Assembly: GCF_014279815.1 (NCBI RefSeq) | Contig: NZ_CP047941.1 | Coordinates: 2,356,001-2,420,000 of the forward strand | Direction of reading: 5' to 3' | Length of the DNA stretch: 64,000 nucleotides | From: Synechococcus sp. NOUM97013 | Lineage (GTDB): Bacteria > Cyanobacteriota > Cyanobacteriia > PCC-6307 > Cyanobiaceae | In this document: positions 49,800 to 60,770 of the stretch, piece after piece | How the letters are laid out: the number at the start of each line of letters is the position of its first letter | How positions within the stretch are numbered: the first letter of the stretch is position 1 | Notes under the pieces: generated by a model | What the model was told of the DNA's origin: nothing | What the model saw: the letters and a program-made list of their open reading frames with translations, nothing else | Database searches by the model: none | Position numbers and translations under genes: made by a program

Positions 49800-50231
49800 A
49801 TGGCGAACTCCACTTGGGTGACCCTCCACGATTTGGGCCGCCGTTTCGGCATCTCTTCGATCCAATGCGGACGCACTCTCGAGCAGGAAGGATGGCGAGA
49901 CCGGCATGGCCAACCGACACCCGCAGCCCTCTCAGCCGGTGCGGTCGAGCAGCGCACACCCCACAGCCACGGGCGCAGCTTCCTTTGGAATGCCGACGTC
50001 TGCGCAGTGGCGCTGGAGCGACGCGGCTATCAACCACTGCCCCGCTCCGAACACGTGGGGCAATGGGTGGACTTACTGGAAGCGATGGACCATGGCTCTC
50101 CGTCCATTACCACCACCGCTGATCAGATGGCCGAGGAGCTGCCGCCGGAGCTGGTCGAGGACGTCAACCGTCAACTCTCCAATCGCGGTTGCCGCTACCA
50201 GGTGCACCGTCCGCTCAGCGGCAGGCACTGA
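49800..50231 (+). CDS. Conserved hypothetical protein (143 aa)
   Basis: The ATG at 49800 (MANSTWVTLHDLGRRFGISS) is chosen; a TTG at 49743 would add 19 Cys-rich residues. The first 50 residues look like a winged-helix or HTH-type fold: TWVTLHDLGRRFGISSIQCG RTLEQEGWRD. The remainder (FLWNADVCAVALERRGYQPL) suggests a second small domain. No metal site or membrane span. A DNA-binding role is possible, but I do not recognise the family. It converges with the DUF1269 gene, 37 bp away. Confidence 0.65.
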   Translation: MANSTWVTLHDLGRRFGISSIQCGRTLEQEGWRDRHGQPTPAALSAGAVEQRTPHSHGRSFLWNADVCAVALERRGYQPLPRSEHVGQWVDLLEAMDHGSPSITTTADQMAEELPPELVEDVNRQLSNRGCRYQVHRPLSGRH

Positions 50232-50268
50232 GCGTCCTCAGGCGAGCGCCCTCAAGCACTGCGTGCCA

Positions 50269-50790
50269 TCAACCAAGGCGCAGGGCTTCGGCCTGCTTGC
50301 GCGCACGCTCGAGCTGCTCTTTGAGCGTCTCTTCATCCGTATGGCTGAGGTTGGTGTGGATCAGCCGGGCGTGGGGCGCATGGCGACGCAGGCGCTCGAT
50401 CACCCGATCAGGGGTGGAATCACGCACAAGCAATGCCAGGGCAGCCGTGCCCTGGGGCAACGTCTCCGCCAGCTCCTCCAGAAACTTGTCATTGATGCCG
50501 ATATCACTGAGAGAACCGGAGGCGGCACCGGCTCCGGCACCCACAGCAACACCCAGCAGTGGATTGGCAAAGAGCAATCCGATCAGCAAACCCCAGAAGC
50601 TGCCCCCCATCGCTCCCGCCGCGGTCATGTTGATCGCCTGGCGCAGGTGCACGTGGCCATCCTCGCCGTGCTCAAGCACCACCGCATCTTCCAGGGTGAT
50701 CAGGTGCTCCTGCTGAATGGTGACCAGCTCAAGCCGCACCTCCTCGGCCTCTTCGACCTTGGGAAATCCCACCACCACGAGGTTGCTCAT
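50269..50790 (-). CDS. DUF1269 family membrane protein
   Basis: A protein of 173 residues with the DUF1269 plan: a ferredoxin-like N-terminal part (LVVVGFPKVEEAEEVRLELV), the phrase ITLEDAVVLEHGEDGHVHLR QAINMT, then a glycine-zipper hairpin (GAMGGSFWGLLIGLLFANPL and LGVAVGAGAGAASGSLSDIG), then ALALLVRDSTPDRVIERL and an acidic coiled tail. The family is widespread in bacteria and often linked with envelope stress, but its biochemical role is unknown. A monocistronic or operonic state cannot be settled; it is 91 bp downstream of the Pro-rich protein gene on the same strand. Confidence 0.85.
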   Translation of the reverse strand: MSNLVVVGFPKVEEAEEVRLELVTIQQEHLITLEDAVVLEHGEDGHVHLRQAINMTAAGAMGGSFWGLLIGLLFANPLLGVAVGAGAGAASGSLSDIGINDKFLEELAETLPQGTAALALLVRDSTPDRVIERLRRHAPHARLIHTNLSHTDEETLKEQLERARKQAEALRLG

Positions 50791-50881
50791 GCTTTGGATC
50801 CAGCGAATTCCAGGCTAGGAACGCTCTGGAGTTTGAGCCGTTGAGACTGTTGAGCAGACGGCCTTAAGAGCTAACAGCCGC

Positions 50882-51517
50882 TCAGTCGCGGCGGCGACTG
50901 GAGCGGGGCAACGGTCGCCTGGCGCTGGTGCGTGGCGGGGCCATCGGTGCAGGGTCAACCGGTGATGGATCAGCCGGTGATGGACTGGATGGGCCGCTCG
51001 ATCGCTTCCAGCGATCCACGCGAAAGTTGTCATCGTCGGGCCAGGCGTCATCCGCCTCCGACACAACCGGATCGGGCTGAACGCTTGGTGCCGGTGGTGA
51101 CGGCTCCACCGCTGGCGGTGGTGGAAGCACGGGCTGCCGACGCGACATGGCCTCGAGGGGACGCTTCCGCCCAGCAGACACTGGTCGCTCCATCCGACTG
51201 GCAGACGACGATCTGGCTGAAACAGACCTTGAAGATTCAGAGGAGCGCGATGGCGAGCGTGGGCTGTCCCAACGCGACGAAGGTTCAGGCGGTTCCCGCC
51301 AATCGTCTTCTTCATCCAACAGCCAATCGATGCGGTCACCCACCCAGCGACCCATCGCATCCAGGCGGGATGCCCCATCCAAACGATCAACACCCCGTCG
51401 TCCCGGGCGAGCACCGGACACGCCATCAACGAGCTGGCGGCCCGTGTCCAGCCAACGATCCAAGCGTCGATCGAAGGGATCAGGACTGCGCTGGGGGCGT
51501 GGTCGACGTGAATCCAT
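50882..51517 (-). CDS. Pro/Ser/Arg-rich hypothetical protein (211 aa)
   Basis: Low-complexity and probably mostly disordered: an Arg/Asp-rich start (DPFDRRLDRWLDTGRQLVDG), a short helical segment (RLDAMGRWVGDRIDWLLDEE), then Ser/Pro/Arg-rich sequence to the end. Similar proteins occur in related cyanobacteria, but I assign no function. It starts 9 bp after the 31-residue ORF, in an apparent SprT-like operon. Confidence 0.6.
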   Translation of the reverse strand: MDSRRPRPQRSPDPFDRRLDRWLDTGRQLVDGVSGARPGRRGVDRLDGASRLDAMGRWVGDRIDWLLDEEDDWREPPEPSSRWDSPRSPSRSSESSRSVSARSSSASRMERPVSAGRKRPLEAMSRRQPVLPPPPAVEPSPPAPSVQPDPVVSEADDAWPDDDNFRVDRWKRSSGPSSPSPADPSPVDPAPMAPPRTSARRPLPRSSRRRD

Positions 51518-51526
51518 GATCTGACG

Positions 51527-51622
51527 TTACCGACGCCTGTGCTGCAGCCAACGCTCCCGTTGCAGCCCGATCAGAACAATCGAAACCCCGCCCAACTCCA
51601 ACGCCCAGAAAAAAACCTCCAT
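51527..51622 (-). CDS. Candidate 31-residue single-span membrane peptide
   Basis: ATG at 51622, five bases after the SprT-like stop; TAA at 51527, nine bases before the next start. The peptide MEVFFWALELGGVSIVLIGL ends in QRERWLQHRRR, a clean membrane helix followed by a basic tail. Tight fit between two genes of the same operon and sensible topology support it; conservation was not checked. Confidence 0.5.
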   Translation of the reverse strand: MEVFFWALELGGVSIVLIGLQRERWLQHRRR

Positions 51623-51627
51623 CGGCC

Positions 51628-52176
51628 TCAGTTCTGCTCCGGCGCCGGTTCGTAGCGAAGCAGACAACTGGCGTGCCAGCGACCCCCATGGTGCTGATTG
51701 CAACAGGCGCGGCAGGCCGCCTGTTGCATCCGGCGGCGGTAGGGCGTCCGCCGACCGCAGGAGGGACAGACAGCCACCCAGCGCGGAGGGGTCTGCGGCA
51801 CAGGAAAGCGGTGGCGCACGCTCACCTCAAAACGCGACTGCGATGCATTGATCGCGGCCATCCGCTCCCTGAAATGAGGACCATGCCCCTCATCACGCTT
51901 GAGCACCAGATCCACCCAGGCATGGATCATTTCGTGGCACAGCGTGCTTTCGGTGGCTTCCCGGGGCAAGGGATCCAGCAATGGCTTGGACAGGACGATC
52001 TCCCGACCGAAGGGGGGGGCGATGGCGGGTCCACGGCGATAGAAACCCGCTGTCCGCCGCAGGCGTCCATCACTCCAGCGCACCGCCAGCAACGGCTGAT
52101 GTCCGCGGGTGAGCGTCCCCTCGAAATGCTCCCGGTTCAAGCGATGGAACAAAGGCAGCAGGGGCTCAAGCGGCAT
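51628..52176 (-). CDS. SprT-like zinc metalloprotease-type protein
   Basis: A protein of about 182 residues. The active-site motif is ESTLCHEMIHAWVDL (HExxH) followed by HGPHFRERMAAIN, the third zinc-ligand region of SprT/Spartan proteins. The C-terminus has a zinc ribbon with CPSCG and CRACC. Eukaryotic Spartan cuts DNA-protein crosslinks; the bacterial proteins are less known. The ATG at 52176 (MPLEPLLPLFHRLNREHFEG) is used instead of a start 25 codons upstream that overlaps the divergent promoter region. It is divergent from the gene at 52269. Confidence 0.87.
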   Translation of the reverse strand: MPLEPLLPLFHRLNREHFEGTLTRGHQPLLAVRWSDGRLRRTAGFYRRGPAIAPPFGREIVLSKPLLDPLPREATESTLCHEMIHAWVDLVLKRDEGHGPHFRERMAAINASQSRFEVSVRHRFPVPQTPPRWVAVCPSCGRRTPYRRRMQQAACRACCNQHHGGRWHASCLLRYEPAPEQN

Positions 52177-52268
52177 GGCTGGCGCAGGCCTTGCACAACA
52201 ACGTCGGCCCAGTCTGCCTCCATCCCGCAGTCCGTCAGTCAGACTCACCACTCACTTGGAAGCGGCTG

Positions 52269-52688
52269 ATGGATCTGGGTCTGGTACGTGAGATCGGAAG
52301 CAAGGCACTGCTGGCCGGTGGCGGCGCCCTGCTCTTGTATTGGACGGTCACGGCCGTGAAGCTGGTGCTCAGCGCCCGCGGCATCAATCCGCTGATCAAG
52401 CAGTTCTTCACGCAGGTGGCGGCAGGCCGCGTTGACGCTGCCTACCTACTCACCACCAAGAACTACCGCCAGCATGTCAATCGCCAGCAGTTCATCCGCT
52501 ATCTGGCCGGTCTGAAGCTCAACCGCTTCAGCAACCTCAAATCCGGACGTCCTCGCCTCCAAGAAGGCAGCATGATCCTCACCGTGAAACTGATTGCGGA
52601 AAACAAAGAGGAGATGCCCCTCGACTTCACCTTCACCAAGGTCGAAGACAACTGGAAGATCGAGCGGATCGCCACTGTCCAGAGCTGA
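52269..52688 (+). CDS. Single-span protein with NTF2-like (DUF4864/4878-type) domain
   Basis: A protein of 139 residues. One membrane anchor (ALLAGGGALLLYWTVTAVKL, residues ~11-32), then an NTF2-like extracytoplasmic domain: INPLIKQFFTQVAAGRVDAA YLLTT, and the usual beta strands SMILTVKLIAENKEEMPLDF and TFTKVEDNWKIERI. Such domains bind small ligands or form structural dimers; no catalytic residues are evident. The ATG at 52269 is preferred to 52191, whose extra residues overlap the divergent SprT-like gene. ligA follows after 12 bp. Confidence 0.75.
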   Translation: MDLGLVREIGSKALLAGGGALLLYWTVTAVKLVLSARGINPLIKQFFTQVAAGRVDAAYLLTTKNYRQHVNRQQFIRYLAGLKLNRFSNLKSGRPRLQEGSMILTVKLIAENKEEMPLDFTFTKVEDNWKIERIATVQS

Positions 52689-52697
52689 ATCCGCTGA

Positions 52698-54797
<2,100 letters not shown>

Positions 54798-54813
54798 TAA
54801 TTGGATTCACCAC

Positions 54814-55935
54814 ATGAGCACCCTGCTCAGGCGTGCCCTCGACAACATCTCCGGCGAGTGGCGGCTGAACCTGGAAAATCGGGTGCCCCTGAAGGAGCTC
54901 TACACCGTACGGATCGCCTCCTCGAAGCCTTCCCTTGGCTTTTTTGTGTTGCTGATCTGCTCTGCGGTGATCGCCACCCTCGGCTTGATCTCCAACAGCA
55001 CCGCTGTGGTGATCGGCGCCATGATCGTGGCCCCGCTGATGGACCCGATCCTCAGCCTTGCCTTTGGACTCTCGATTGCCGACAACCGCCTGGTGAAGCG
55101 ATCGTCGATCACTGTGGTCATCGGCGTCGCCACGGTGGTGTTCACGTCATGGCTGTTGGCGATGGTGCTCGGCGTCAACGAAATCAACCGCGAGATGACC
55201 GCTCGCACAGCACCCAACCTGATCGATCTCGTGATTGCGGTGGCGGCCGCTGTCGCCGGCTCCTTCACCATCACCCGCGACAAGCTGTCGAACTCGATCG
55301 CTGGTGTGGCGATCGCGGTGGCGTTGGTGCCTCCGCTCTGCGTCAGTGGTATTGGCCTCAGCCTTGGCCCCGAGCTGGTCGCCGTGTTCGGACGCGGCAC
55401 AGTCGCTGGACTCACCAATCAAGTGGCGGAAGGATCCTTCTTGCTCTTCCTGGCCAACCTGATCGGCATCACAGTGACCAGCCTGGTGGTGTTCATGGTG
55501 CAGCGCTATGGCGACATCCGCAGGGCTTGGCGCCAACTCCTGGTGTGGTTAGGACTGCTGGGATTGCTCTGCATCCCACTGTCCTCGGCGCTGCATGATT
55601 TCAGCGTGCGCCAGCAGATCAACAGCCGATTCACGACGTTCAAAGCCGGCCTCATCCAGGAGAGCAAGTACGCGGGTGCCAATGTGAACGCCTTGCGTCG
55701 GATTCGCATGCTTTACAGCAATGTGCGGGTCGTCAATAACACCGCCACCATTGACATGGTGTTGAACGTGCCCACCAAACTGGTCGGCAAGATTGGACTT
55801 CAAGAGGTTCAAGAAGAATTTCGCAGCAGTGCTATTCAGGACTACGGTCTCAAGGAGGTTGAGATCAATATCAGCGTGATTCCCACCCAGATCCTCAACT
55901 TCGACCCTGGCGCCGGCGCTGGCATCTCCCCATGA
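54814..55935 (+). CDS. DUF389 family membrane protein
   Basis: A protein of 373 residues with six or so spans and the family's hallmark stretch SNSTAVVIGAMIVAPLMDPI, followed by SIAGVAIAVALVPPLCVSGI. The C-terminal ~100 residues form a soluble part (NVPTKLVGKIGLQEVQEEFR). The family is widespread and of unknown function, with transport suggested by the fold. It starts 16 bp after ligA; its stop overlaps a 56-residue ORF. Confidence 0.85.
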   Translation: MSTLLRRALDNISGEWRLNLENRVPLKELYTVRIASSKPSLGFFVLLICSAVIATLGLISNSTAVVIGAMIVAPLMDPILSLAFGLSIADNRLVKRSSITVVIGVATVVFTSWLLAMVLGVNEINREMTARTAPNLIDLVIAVAAAVAGSFTITRDKLSNSIAGVAIAVALVPPLCVSGIGLSLGPELVAVFGRGTVAGLTNQVAEGSFLLFLANLIGITVTSLVVFMVQRYGDIRRAWRQLLVWLGLLGLLCIPLSSALHDFSVRQQINSRFTTFKAGLIQESKYAGANVNALRRIRMLYSNVRVVNNTATIDMVLNVPTKLVGKIGLQEVQEEFRSSAIQDYGLKEVEINISVIPTQILNFDPGAGAGISP

Positions 55936-56102
55936 CTGAGCCAAACATTCACCGCTGGATCAAAACCGAGTGTGGCCGCGCCAAGTATCAGGAGCTCTCA
56001 GCACGGCCCGGCGCGATCGCCAGAATGCGACTGCTCTGGTTCGTGTTGATCGCGGCTCTCCGCGACGCCCCCTTACCGAATCCCGATCAGCACTCCAACT
56101 GA
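55932..56102 (+). CDS. Candidate 56-residue protein, start overlapping DUF389 stop
   Basis: The ATG at 55932 overlaps the preceding stop as ATGA, allowing coupled translation. The peptide MTEPNIHRWIKTECGRAKYQ continues with a hydrophobic patch (MRLLWFVLIAALRD) and ends in NPDQHSN. It overlaps the end of the convergent TVP38-type gene by 16 bp. No family seen; it may be chance. Confidence 0.4.
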   Translation: MTEPNIHRWIKTECGRAKYQELSARPGAIARMRLLWFVLIAALRDAPLPNPDQHSN

Positions 56103-56710
56103 TCCGATCCAGACTCCAGGGCCCGCCGGGCGGCTCGGCCGACAAGCCACACCACTGCCACAGTGGCCAAAACCCCCACCACTCGCAGTCCCCATCCGGC
56201 AGGGCTCGTCTCGCCACTCAGCACCTCGCCGAAACGGGCCACATCCCCGGCCAAGGCACCGAGGGCACAGAACAGGATCGTCCCCGGGATGATGCCGATC
56301 AAACCCAGGTTGTAGTCGCGCAGGCTCACCTCACTCAGCCCATAGGCAAGGTTGAGCAATGAGAAAGGAAACGCCGGCGACAGGCGTGTGAGCAGCACCA
56401 GCTTGAAACCTTCACGGCTGACCGCCCGCTCGATGGCCAGCACTTTGGGGAATCCAGCGAGTCGGCGCCGGGACCAATCCCTCACCCCATAACGGCCGAG
56501 CAGAAAGGCTGCTTCAGCGCCCAGACAAGCACCAATGAACACAATCAGGCTTCCCCACCAGGTGCCATACAAGGCTCCAGCCAACATGGAAGCCCAGATT
56601 CCCGGCAGCAACAGGGTGACCCAGATCGCATACAGCGGGACGAACAGCACAGCCCCCAGAGGCGATGCCAACCAGGTGATCAGCTCACTGGATCCCAGCC
56701 AATCAAACAC
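56087..56710 (-). CDS. TVP38/TMEM64 (DedA-like) membrane protein
   Basis: A protein of 207 residues with about five or six spans. The family core is present: YAIWVTLLLPGIWASMLAGA LYG (the reentrant P-G-x-x-x-x-x-A-G region), GACLGAEAAFLLGRYG and LLTRLSPAFPFSLLNLAYGL, where TRLSPxxPF is the signature. These VTT-domain proteins are now linked with lipid scrambling or undecaprenyl-phosphate recycling; the job of this one is unknown. ATG at 56710. Confidence 0.88.
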   Translation of the reverse strand: MFDWLGSSELITWLASPLGAVLFVPLYAIWVTLLLPGIWASMLAGALYGTWWGSLIVFIGACLGAEAAFLLGRYGVRDWSRRRLAGFPKVLAIERAVSREGFKLVLLTRLSPAFPFSLLNLAYGLSEVSLRDYNLGLIGIIPGTILFCALGALAGDVARFGEVLSGETSPAGWGLRVVGVLATVAVVWLVGRAARRALESGSDQLEC

Positions 56711-56914
56711 GGTTCCGTTCCTGCAATCCGATCGTTTCTACTGCGGCTGGTTGACCGCTGAATGAACAGCCATCGCGATCCTGAGAGTGCAGGTCTGCAG
56801 CGAGTTGGTTGCACTTCGCGGCCAGTGCTCTAGACAACGACAACGCTTTGCTCAGTCCCTGAGCATCCACACGCCTGACCCATGCGTTGTCGAAGCCGTC
56901 ATCCGAAGCCCTTC

Positions 56915-58150
56915 ATGGTTGTGCAGCGGATCGGACTGCTCGCGGTCGGCATCACTCTGACCGCCTGCAGCAACACAAGCAGCAAGCAACCCACAACGCT
57001 GCTGCGGGTGGCACGAACATTGCCAAGCAGCGAAGCCGTCACGACGGCCGACAGCGAACGTGATCGCAAACTGCTGCGCCAATTCCAGGTCAGCGTGCGC
57101 GAAGTGGTGCCGGGGCTTCAGCTTCAGCCTTCGCTCTACACCCAAAAATCAATCGAGTCCGAATTGCGGCGTCAGACCAACAGCGGACTCGGCCCCGATC
57201 TGGTGATCAGCGATGCAAGCACGATTCACGCGCTGTTCGAAGCCCGTGTGCTCGACCCCGTTCCCCTCACCAAAGAGCAACGGGAGGCCGTCGCTCCGGC
57301 ACTACTCAAACGACTGACCAACGACCAAGGCCAGGTCACAGGTCTGCCCGTGTCCCAGTCGCTGCAACTGGCCTGCTACGACAAGAGCAAACTGACAACA
57401 GCACCGGCTTCCCTGCAAGAACTCGCCAAAGCCAGCGGTGGTGAGTCCGTGTTCGGGATCGCGCAGAACTTCGAAGATCTCTACTGGAGCATGGGCAGCT
57501 TCAACGCAGGCCCAGCCCTCGTGAAGTCCTTGCGCGGAGAAACACCAACCGCCACCGAAACGCATCAGTTGGTTCGCTGGCTCGGCTGGCTGCAGAACAC
57601 GAGCTTTCAGCAGAACGTGGTCTTTCTGCGCGATCAGCCCACCCTGAGACGCCAACTGATCCAAGGACGAATCGACTGGATCAGCTGCTGGAGCACACAG
57701 CTACCGCAACTCAGAGAAGCCATGAAAGACCAACTCGGGGTGAGTGTGTTGCCCGCTGGGCCAGCCGGTCAAGCCACTCCCGTGAGCAAACTGCAGGTGT
57801 GGGGGTTGGGTCGCAACTCCAGCCAGCGCCAACGCGCCAGCAGCGAAGAACTGATGCAATTCATCGTTCAACCCTGGGCTCAGAAAACCTGGTCACTGCG
57901 CTACCGAACCAGCTATCCGGTCAACCCCGTGGCAGCGGCAATCGTGAACAGTCAGATCCCAGGAACCGACGATCTTTATCTGATGAAATCCAAGCAGGGC
58001 ATTTTGATTGGCGATGAAATCATGGCCAACCTGGATACCAATCCACAACTGAATGCAGGCCTGCAAGACATCATCAATGACGTGATCTTCGGAACGGAAT
58101 CACCCGCACAGGCAGCCGGAAAGATTCACAACCTTCTGAAGCGAGCCTGA
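56915..58150 (+). CDS. Lipoprotein resembling an extracellular solute-binding protein (family 1)
   Basis: A protein of about 411 residues. The signal peptide ends in a lipobox, GITLTACSN, with Cys near residue 18, so the mature protein is lipid-anchored. The body resembles periplasmic sugar-type binding proteins: PDLVISDASTIHALFEARVL, then GLPVSQSLQLACYDKSKL, and a C-terminal RASSEELMQFIVQPWAQKTW region. No ABC permease or ATPase is next to it; instead its stop overlaps (TGATG) the start of an MscS-type channel. The ATG at 56915 is used rather than 56882, which would place charged residues before the signal. A sensing or binding partner of the channels is inference. Confidence 0.8.
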   Translation: MVVQRIGLLAVGITLTACSNTSSKQPTTLLRVARTLPSSEAVTTADSERDRKLLRQFQVSVREVVPGLQLQPSLYTQKSIESELRRQTNSGLGPDLVISDASTIHALFEARVLDPVPLTKEQREAVAPALLKRLTNDQGQVTGLPVSQSLQLACYDKSKLTTAPASLQELAKASGGESVFGIAQNFEDLYWSMGSFNAGPALVKSLRGETPTATETHQLVRWLGWLQNTSFQQNVVFLRDQPTLRRQLIQGRIDWISCWSTQLPQLREAMKDQLGVSVLPAGPAGQATPVSKLQVWGLGRNSSQRQRASSEELMQFIVQPWAQKTWSLRYRTSYPVNPVAAAIVNSQIPGTDDLYLMKSKQGILIGDEIMANLDTNPQLNAGLQDIINDVIFGTESPAQAAGKIHNLLKRA

Positions 58151-59514
58151 TGAATTTCGTCCTCCCCCCACTCTTTGGAACCGTCTCCCCTGGAGACATT
58201 GTGGTGGAGATCCTGAGCTGGCTGGCCTTCCTGCAGCGCTGGACCGTCCTCACCCAACTGCTGGTGGTCTTGGCAGTGATGGTGATCGCAAGAACCCGAA
58301 GCATGCAGCTCGGGATGAGTCGCTATCGCCATCGCTTTCAGCAACTGGTCCCTGAAGCCTTGCGCGTCCTGATTGGGCCGGCGCTCATCTTGATCACAGC
58401 GGGTGGTTTCGCCCTGGCGCAGGCCCCATTTGGCCTGTTGCGTTATTTCGGACTTCTGTGGCTGGGATGGAACCTGTTCACACCTCTCAAGCTGCTCGTG
58501 GAGCGGGTCAATCCCCGCTTTCCGATCGGAGAAGTGGAGACCACGCTGTTCAAGCCGATCTATGTGTTTAGTGCCACGCTTTCACTGCTAAGCCTGCTCG
58601 GAAGCCGGGAAAACCTGGCGAGAATCGGCATCGCCACACTGTTTGGTGTTGATATCACCCTCGGCAAGATTTACACCGCCATCGTGGCGATTTATCTGAT
58701 CGTGACCGTTGCCTCAAGACCAGCGGCTCTGATGGCCTGGCTCAGCGGTGTGGTGTTTGGCGTCAAGCAACGGAACCAGCGCGGCCTCGAGCTGCTATTC
58801 CGTTACAGCGTGATCGGCATTGGCGTAATCGGCGTTGCCTATTACATCGGGATCACGGGCAACGCCTTTATTGCCATTGCCGGTGGACTCTCAGTGGGCA
58901 TCGGCTTCGGCACCAAAGAAATCATCTCCAACTTCATCAGCAGCATCTGGCTGCTGTTTGAAGGATCCGTCCGACCAGGAGAAATCCTGATGATCAACGG
59001 GGATCCCTGCACCGTGCGCAAACTTGGTTTGCGTGCCACCCAACTGCGGCGAGGGCGGGACGGCGCCGAGTTGCTGATTCCCAACCAGAACTTTTTCACC
59101 CAAGAGGCGGCCTCTTACACAGCTACGGAAACCTCCCGTCGCGACAGCGTGGAAGTTGGCACTGCTTATGACCATGACCCCGATCGCGTGATCAAGATTC
59201 TGCTGGAGGTCGCAAAAGAACATTCAAAAGTGAAGGAGTATCCACCGGCATCGGCCTTTGTCACCGAATTTGCCGACTCCTCCATCAACTACAAAATGCT
59301 GTTCTGGGTTGCCGATCCCCTGGATGCCTTTGCTGTGGGCAGTGATCTGCGACGCGCCATCTGGAAACGTTTTGACAAAGAGAACATCACCATTCCCTTC
59401 CCGCAGCGTCAGGTGTATCCGATGGAATGGCCACCCAGCAAGCAGACCAGCCTCCGCCCCCAACTCCAAGCCGAAATCCTTCCAGAAACCGAGAGCCAAG
59501 AGGACGTCAGCTAA
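58150..59514 (+). CDS. MscS-family mechanosensitive channel protein, copy 1
   Basis: A membrane protein of 454 residues. The first ~215 residues hold several spans beyond the MscS core. The pore helix and beta domain follow: YYIGITGNAFIAIAGGLSVG IGFGTKEIISNFISSIWLLF, EGSVRPGEILMING, LGLRATQLRRGRDGAELLIP NQNF, and a C-terminal alpha/beta domain to ~430. The family opens under membrane tension to release solutes on osmotic downshock. It is translationally coupled to the upstream lipoprotein, and overlaps by 88 bp with the second MscS gene if that starts at 59427. Confidence 0.92.
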   Translation: MNFVLPPLFGTVSPGDIVVEILSWLAFLQRWTVLTQLLVVLAVMVIARTRSMQLGMSRYRHRFQQLVPEALRVLIGPALILITAGGFALAQAPFGLLRYFGLLWLGWNLFTPLKLLVERVNPRFPIGEVETTLFKPIYVFSATLSLLSLLGSRENLARIGIATLFGVDITLGKIYTAIVAIYLIVTVASRPAALMAWLSGVVFGVKQRNQRGLELLFRYSVIGIGVIGVAYYIGITGNAFIAIAGGLSVGIGFGTKEIISNFISSIWLLFEGSVRPGEILMINGDPCTVRKLGLRATQLRRGRDGAELLIPNQNFFTQEAASYTATETSRRDSVEVGTAYDHDPDRVIKILLEVAKEHSKVKEYPPASAFVTEFADSSINYKMLFWVADPLDAFAVGSDLRRAIWKRFDKENITIPFPQRQVYPMEWPPSKQTSLRPQLQAEILPETESQEDVS

Positions 59515-60644
59515 GTTTTCGGTCGCGTCGCATCAGTCTCATCCCTGATCTCCAAGCAGCCGCAAAGCCCAACATTGAATTTCTGCAGAGCAATGGCGGG
59601 CTCATTGCAGGGACGCTGGTCCTGATCGCCGCTTGGATGCTGCTGCAGTTGCTGAGCCGGCATGGACGCAATCTGGGCAGCAGCCTGGCCAAGGCCATTC
59701 GCCGACCGGTGCTCATCGGTCTTGGACTCACCTTGTATGTGAGCTGGATCACGCACCAAACCAATCGCCAACTGACTCTGGTGGCGCAATCGGGCGTGGA
59801 TCGACTGTCGATGACGATGCTGATCGCCAGCATCACCTGGGCCGTGATGAACGTGGGGCAGACGCTGCTGCTCTCCGCATCCATGCGCCACTGGATTCAG
59901 ATTGAAGACCAGCAGGACGAAGCCATGCTGATCAATGTGTTGAGCAGGCTCTACACAATTCTGGTACTGCTGATCGCGACAGCTGCATTGATGGTGAACT
60001 TCGGAATTCCATCAGCAGCGATTGCCACCGTGCTGGGCGGCGCGGGAATTGGCTTCACGTTCGCCACACAGCAGATCAGCCAGAACTTCCTCTCCGGCTT
60101 CATGCTGTTTTTCAATCGCCCCTTCAAAGAAGGCGACTGGATCAGTGCCAACAACCTGGAAGGAACGGTGGAAAAAATTGGCTGGTATTACACACGAATT
60201 CGCACCTTTGAGCGGCGACCGCTGCACATTCCCAATTCAGTATTTGCCACAACGCCGATCACCAATCCCGGTCAGATGTACAACCGCAGGATCAAGGCCA
60301 ACATCAGCCTGCGCTACGAAGACCTGGACCGCATCCAGGGAATCACTGAAGACGTGAAAACCATGTTGGAAGAGCATCCTGATATCGACCACAACCAGAT
60401 CATCCTGGTCAATTTCAATGCCTGGGATTCATCCTCCATCAACATGATGGTTTACTGCTTCACCGACACAACGGTCTGGAAAGAGTGGCTGGAGATCCAG
60501 CAAAAGATCTTCCTGCAGATTGCCGCGATCGTGAAGCGCAGTGGCGCTGACTTTGCCTTCAACTGCACCACCCTTTACCCCGCACCAGACGCCAAAGTCA
60601 CAGCCCTCAAAAGCACCGTCGATCAAATCAGCCAGGCCGCATAA
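59427..60644 (+). CDS. MscS-family mechanosensitive channel protein, copy 2
   Basis: A protein of 405 residues if started at the ATG at 59427. The first ~45 residues are Pro/Arg-rich and lie over the end of copy 1, so a later, non-ATG start cannot be excluded. Four spans follow (GLIAGTLVLIAAWMLLQLLS and others), then the MscS pore: AAIATVLGGAGIGFTFATQQ ISQNFLSGFMLFFNRPFKEG DWI, and the beta domain with TRIRTFERRPLHIPNSVFA. The sequences of the two channels are clearly different, so they are not a recent copy. Together with the lipoprotein they form one operon. Confidence 0.9.
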   Translation: MATQQADQPPPPTPSRNPSRNREPRGRQLSFRSRRISLIPDLQAAAKPNIEFLQSNGGLIAGTLVLIAAWMLLQLLSRHGRNLGSSLAKAIRRPVLIGLGLTLYVSWITHQTNRQLTLVAQSGVDRLSMTMLIASITWAVMNVGQTLLLSASMRHWIQIEDQQDEAMLINVLSRLYTILVLLIATAALMVNFGIPSAAIATVLGGAGIGFTFATQQISQNFLSGFMLFFNRPFKEGDWISANNLEGTVEKIGWYYTRIRTFERRPLHIPNSVFATTPITNPGQMYNRRIKANISLRYEDLDRIQGITEDVKTMLEEHPDIDHNQIILVNFNAWDSSSINMMVYCFTDTTVWKEWLEIQQKIFLQIAAIVKRSGADFAFNCTTLYPAPDAKVTALKSTVDQISQAA

Positions 60645-60770
60645 ACAGAAACCGATTCAACGGTGCCCGACCTGGTGCAATGGTCACCTGCATTCTCCGC
60701 GAGTCAGTGCAACACTCAGCATCAAGCCTTTCGACCGGAGTCCTGGCTGACGCCGTTGTCATCCATTCCT

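Noticed and set aside
49906-50844. Open frame of 312 codons on the plus strand
   Set aside because: It overlaps the 143-residue gene out of frame and then runs antisense through the DUF1269 gene.
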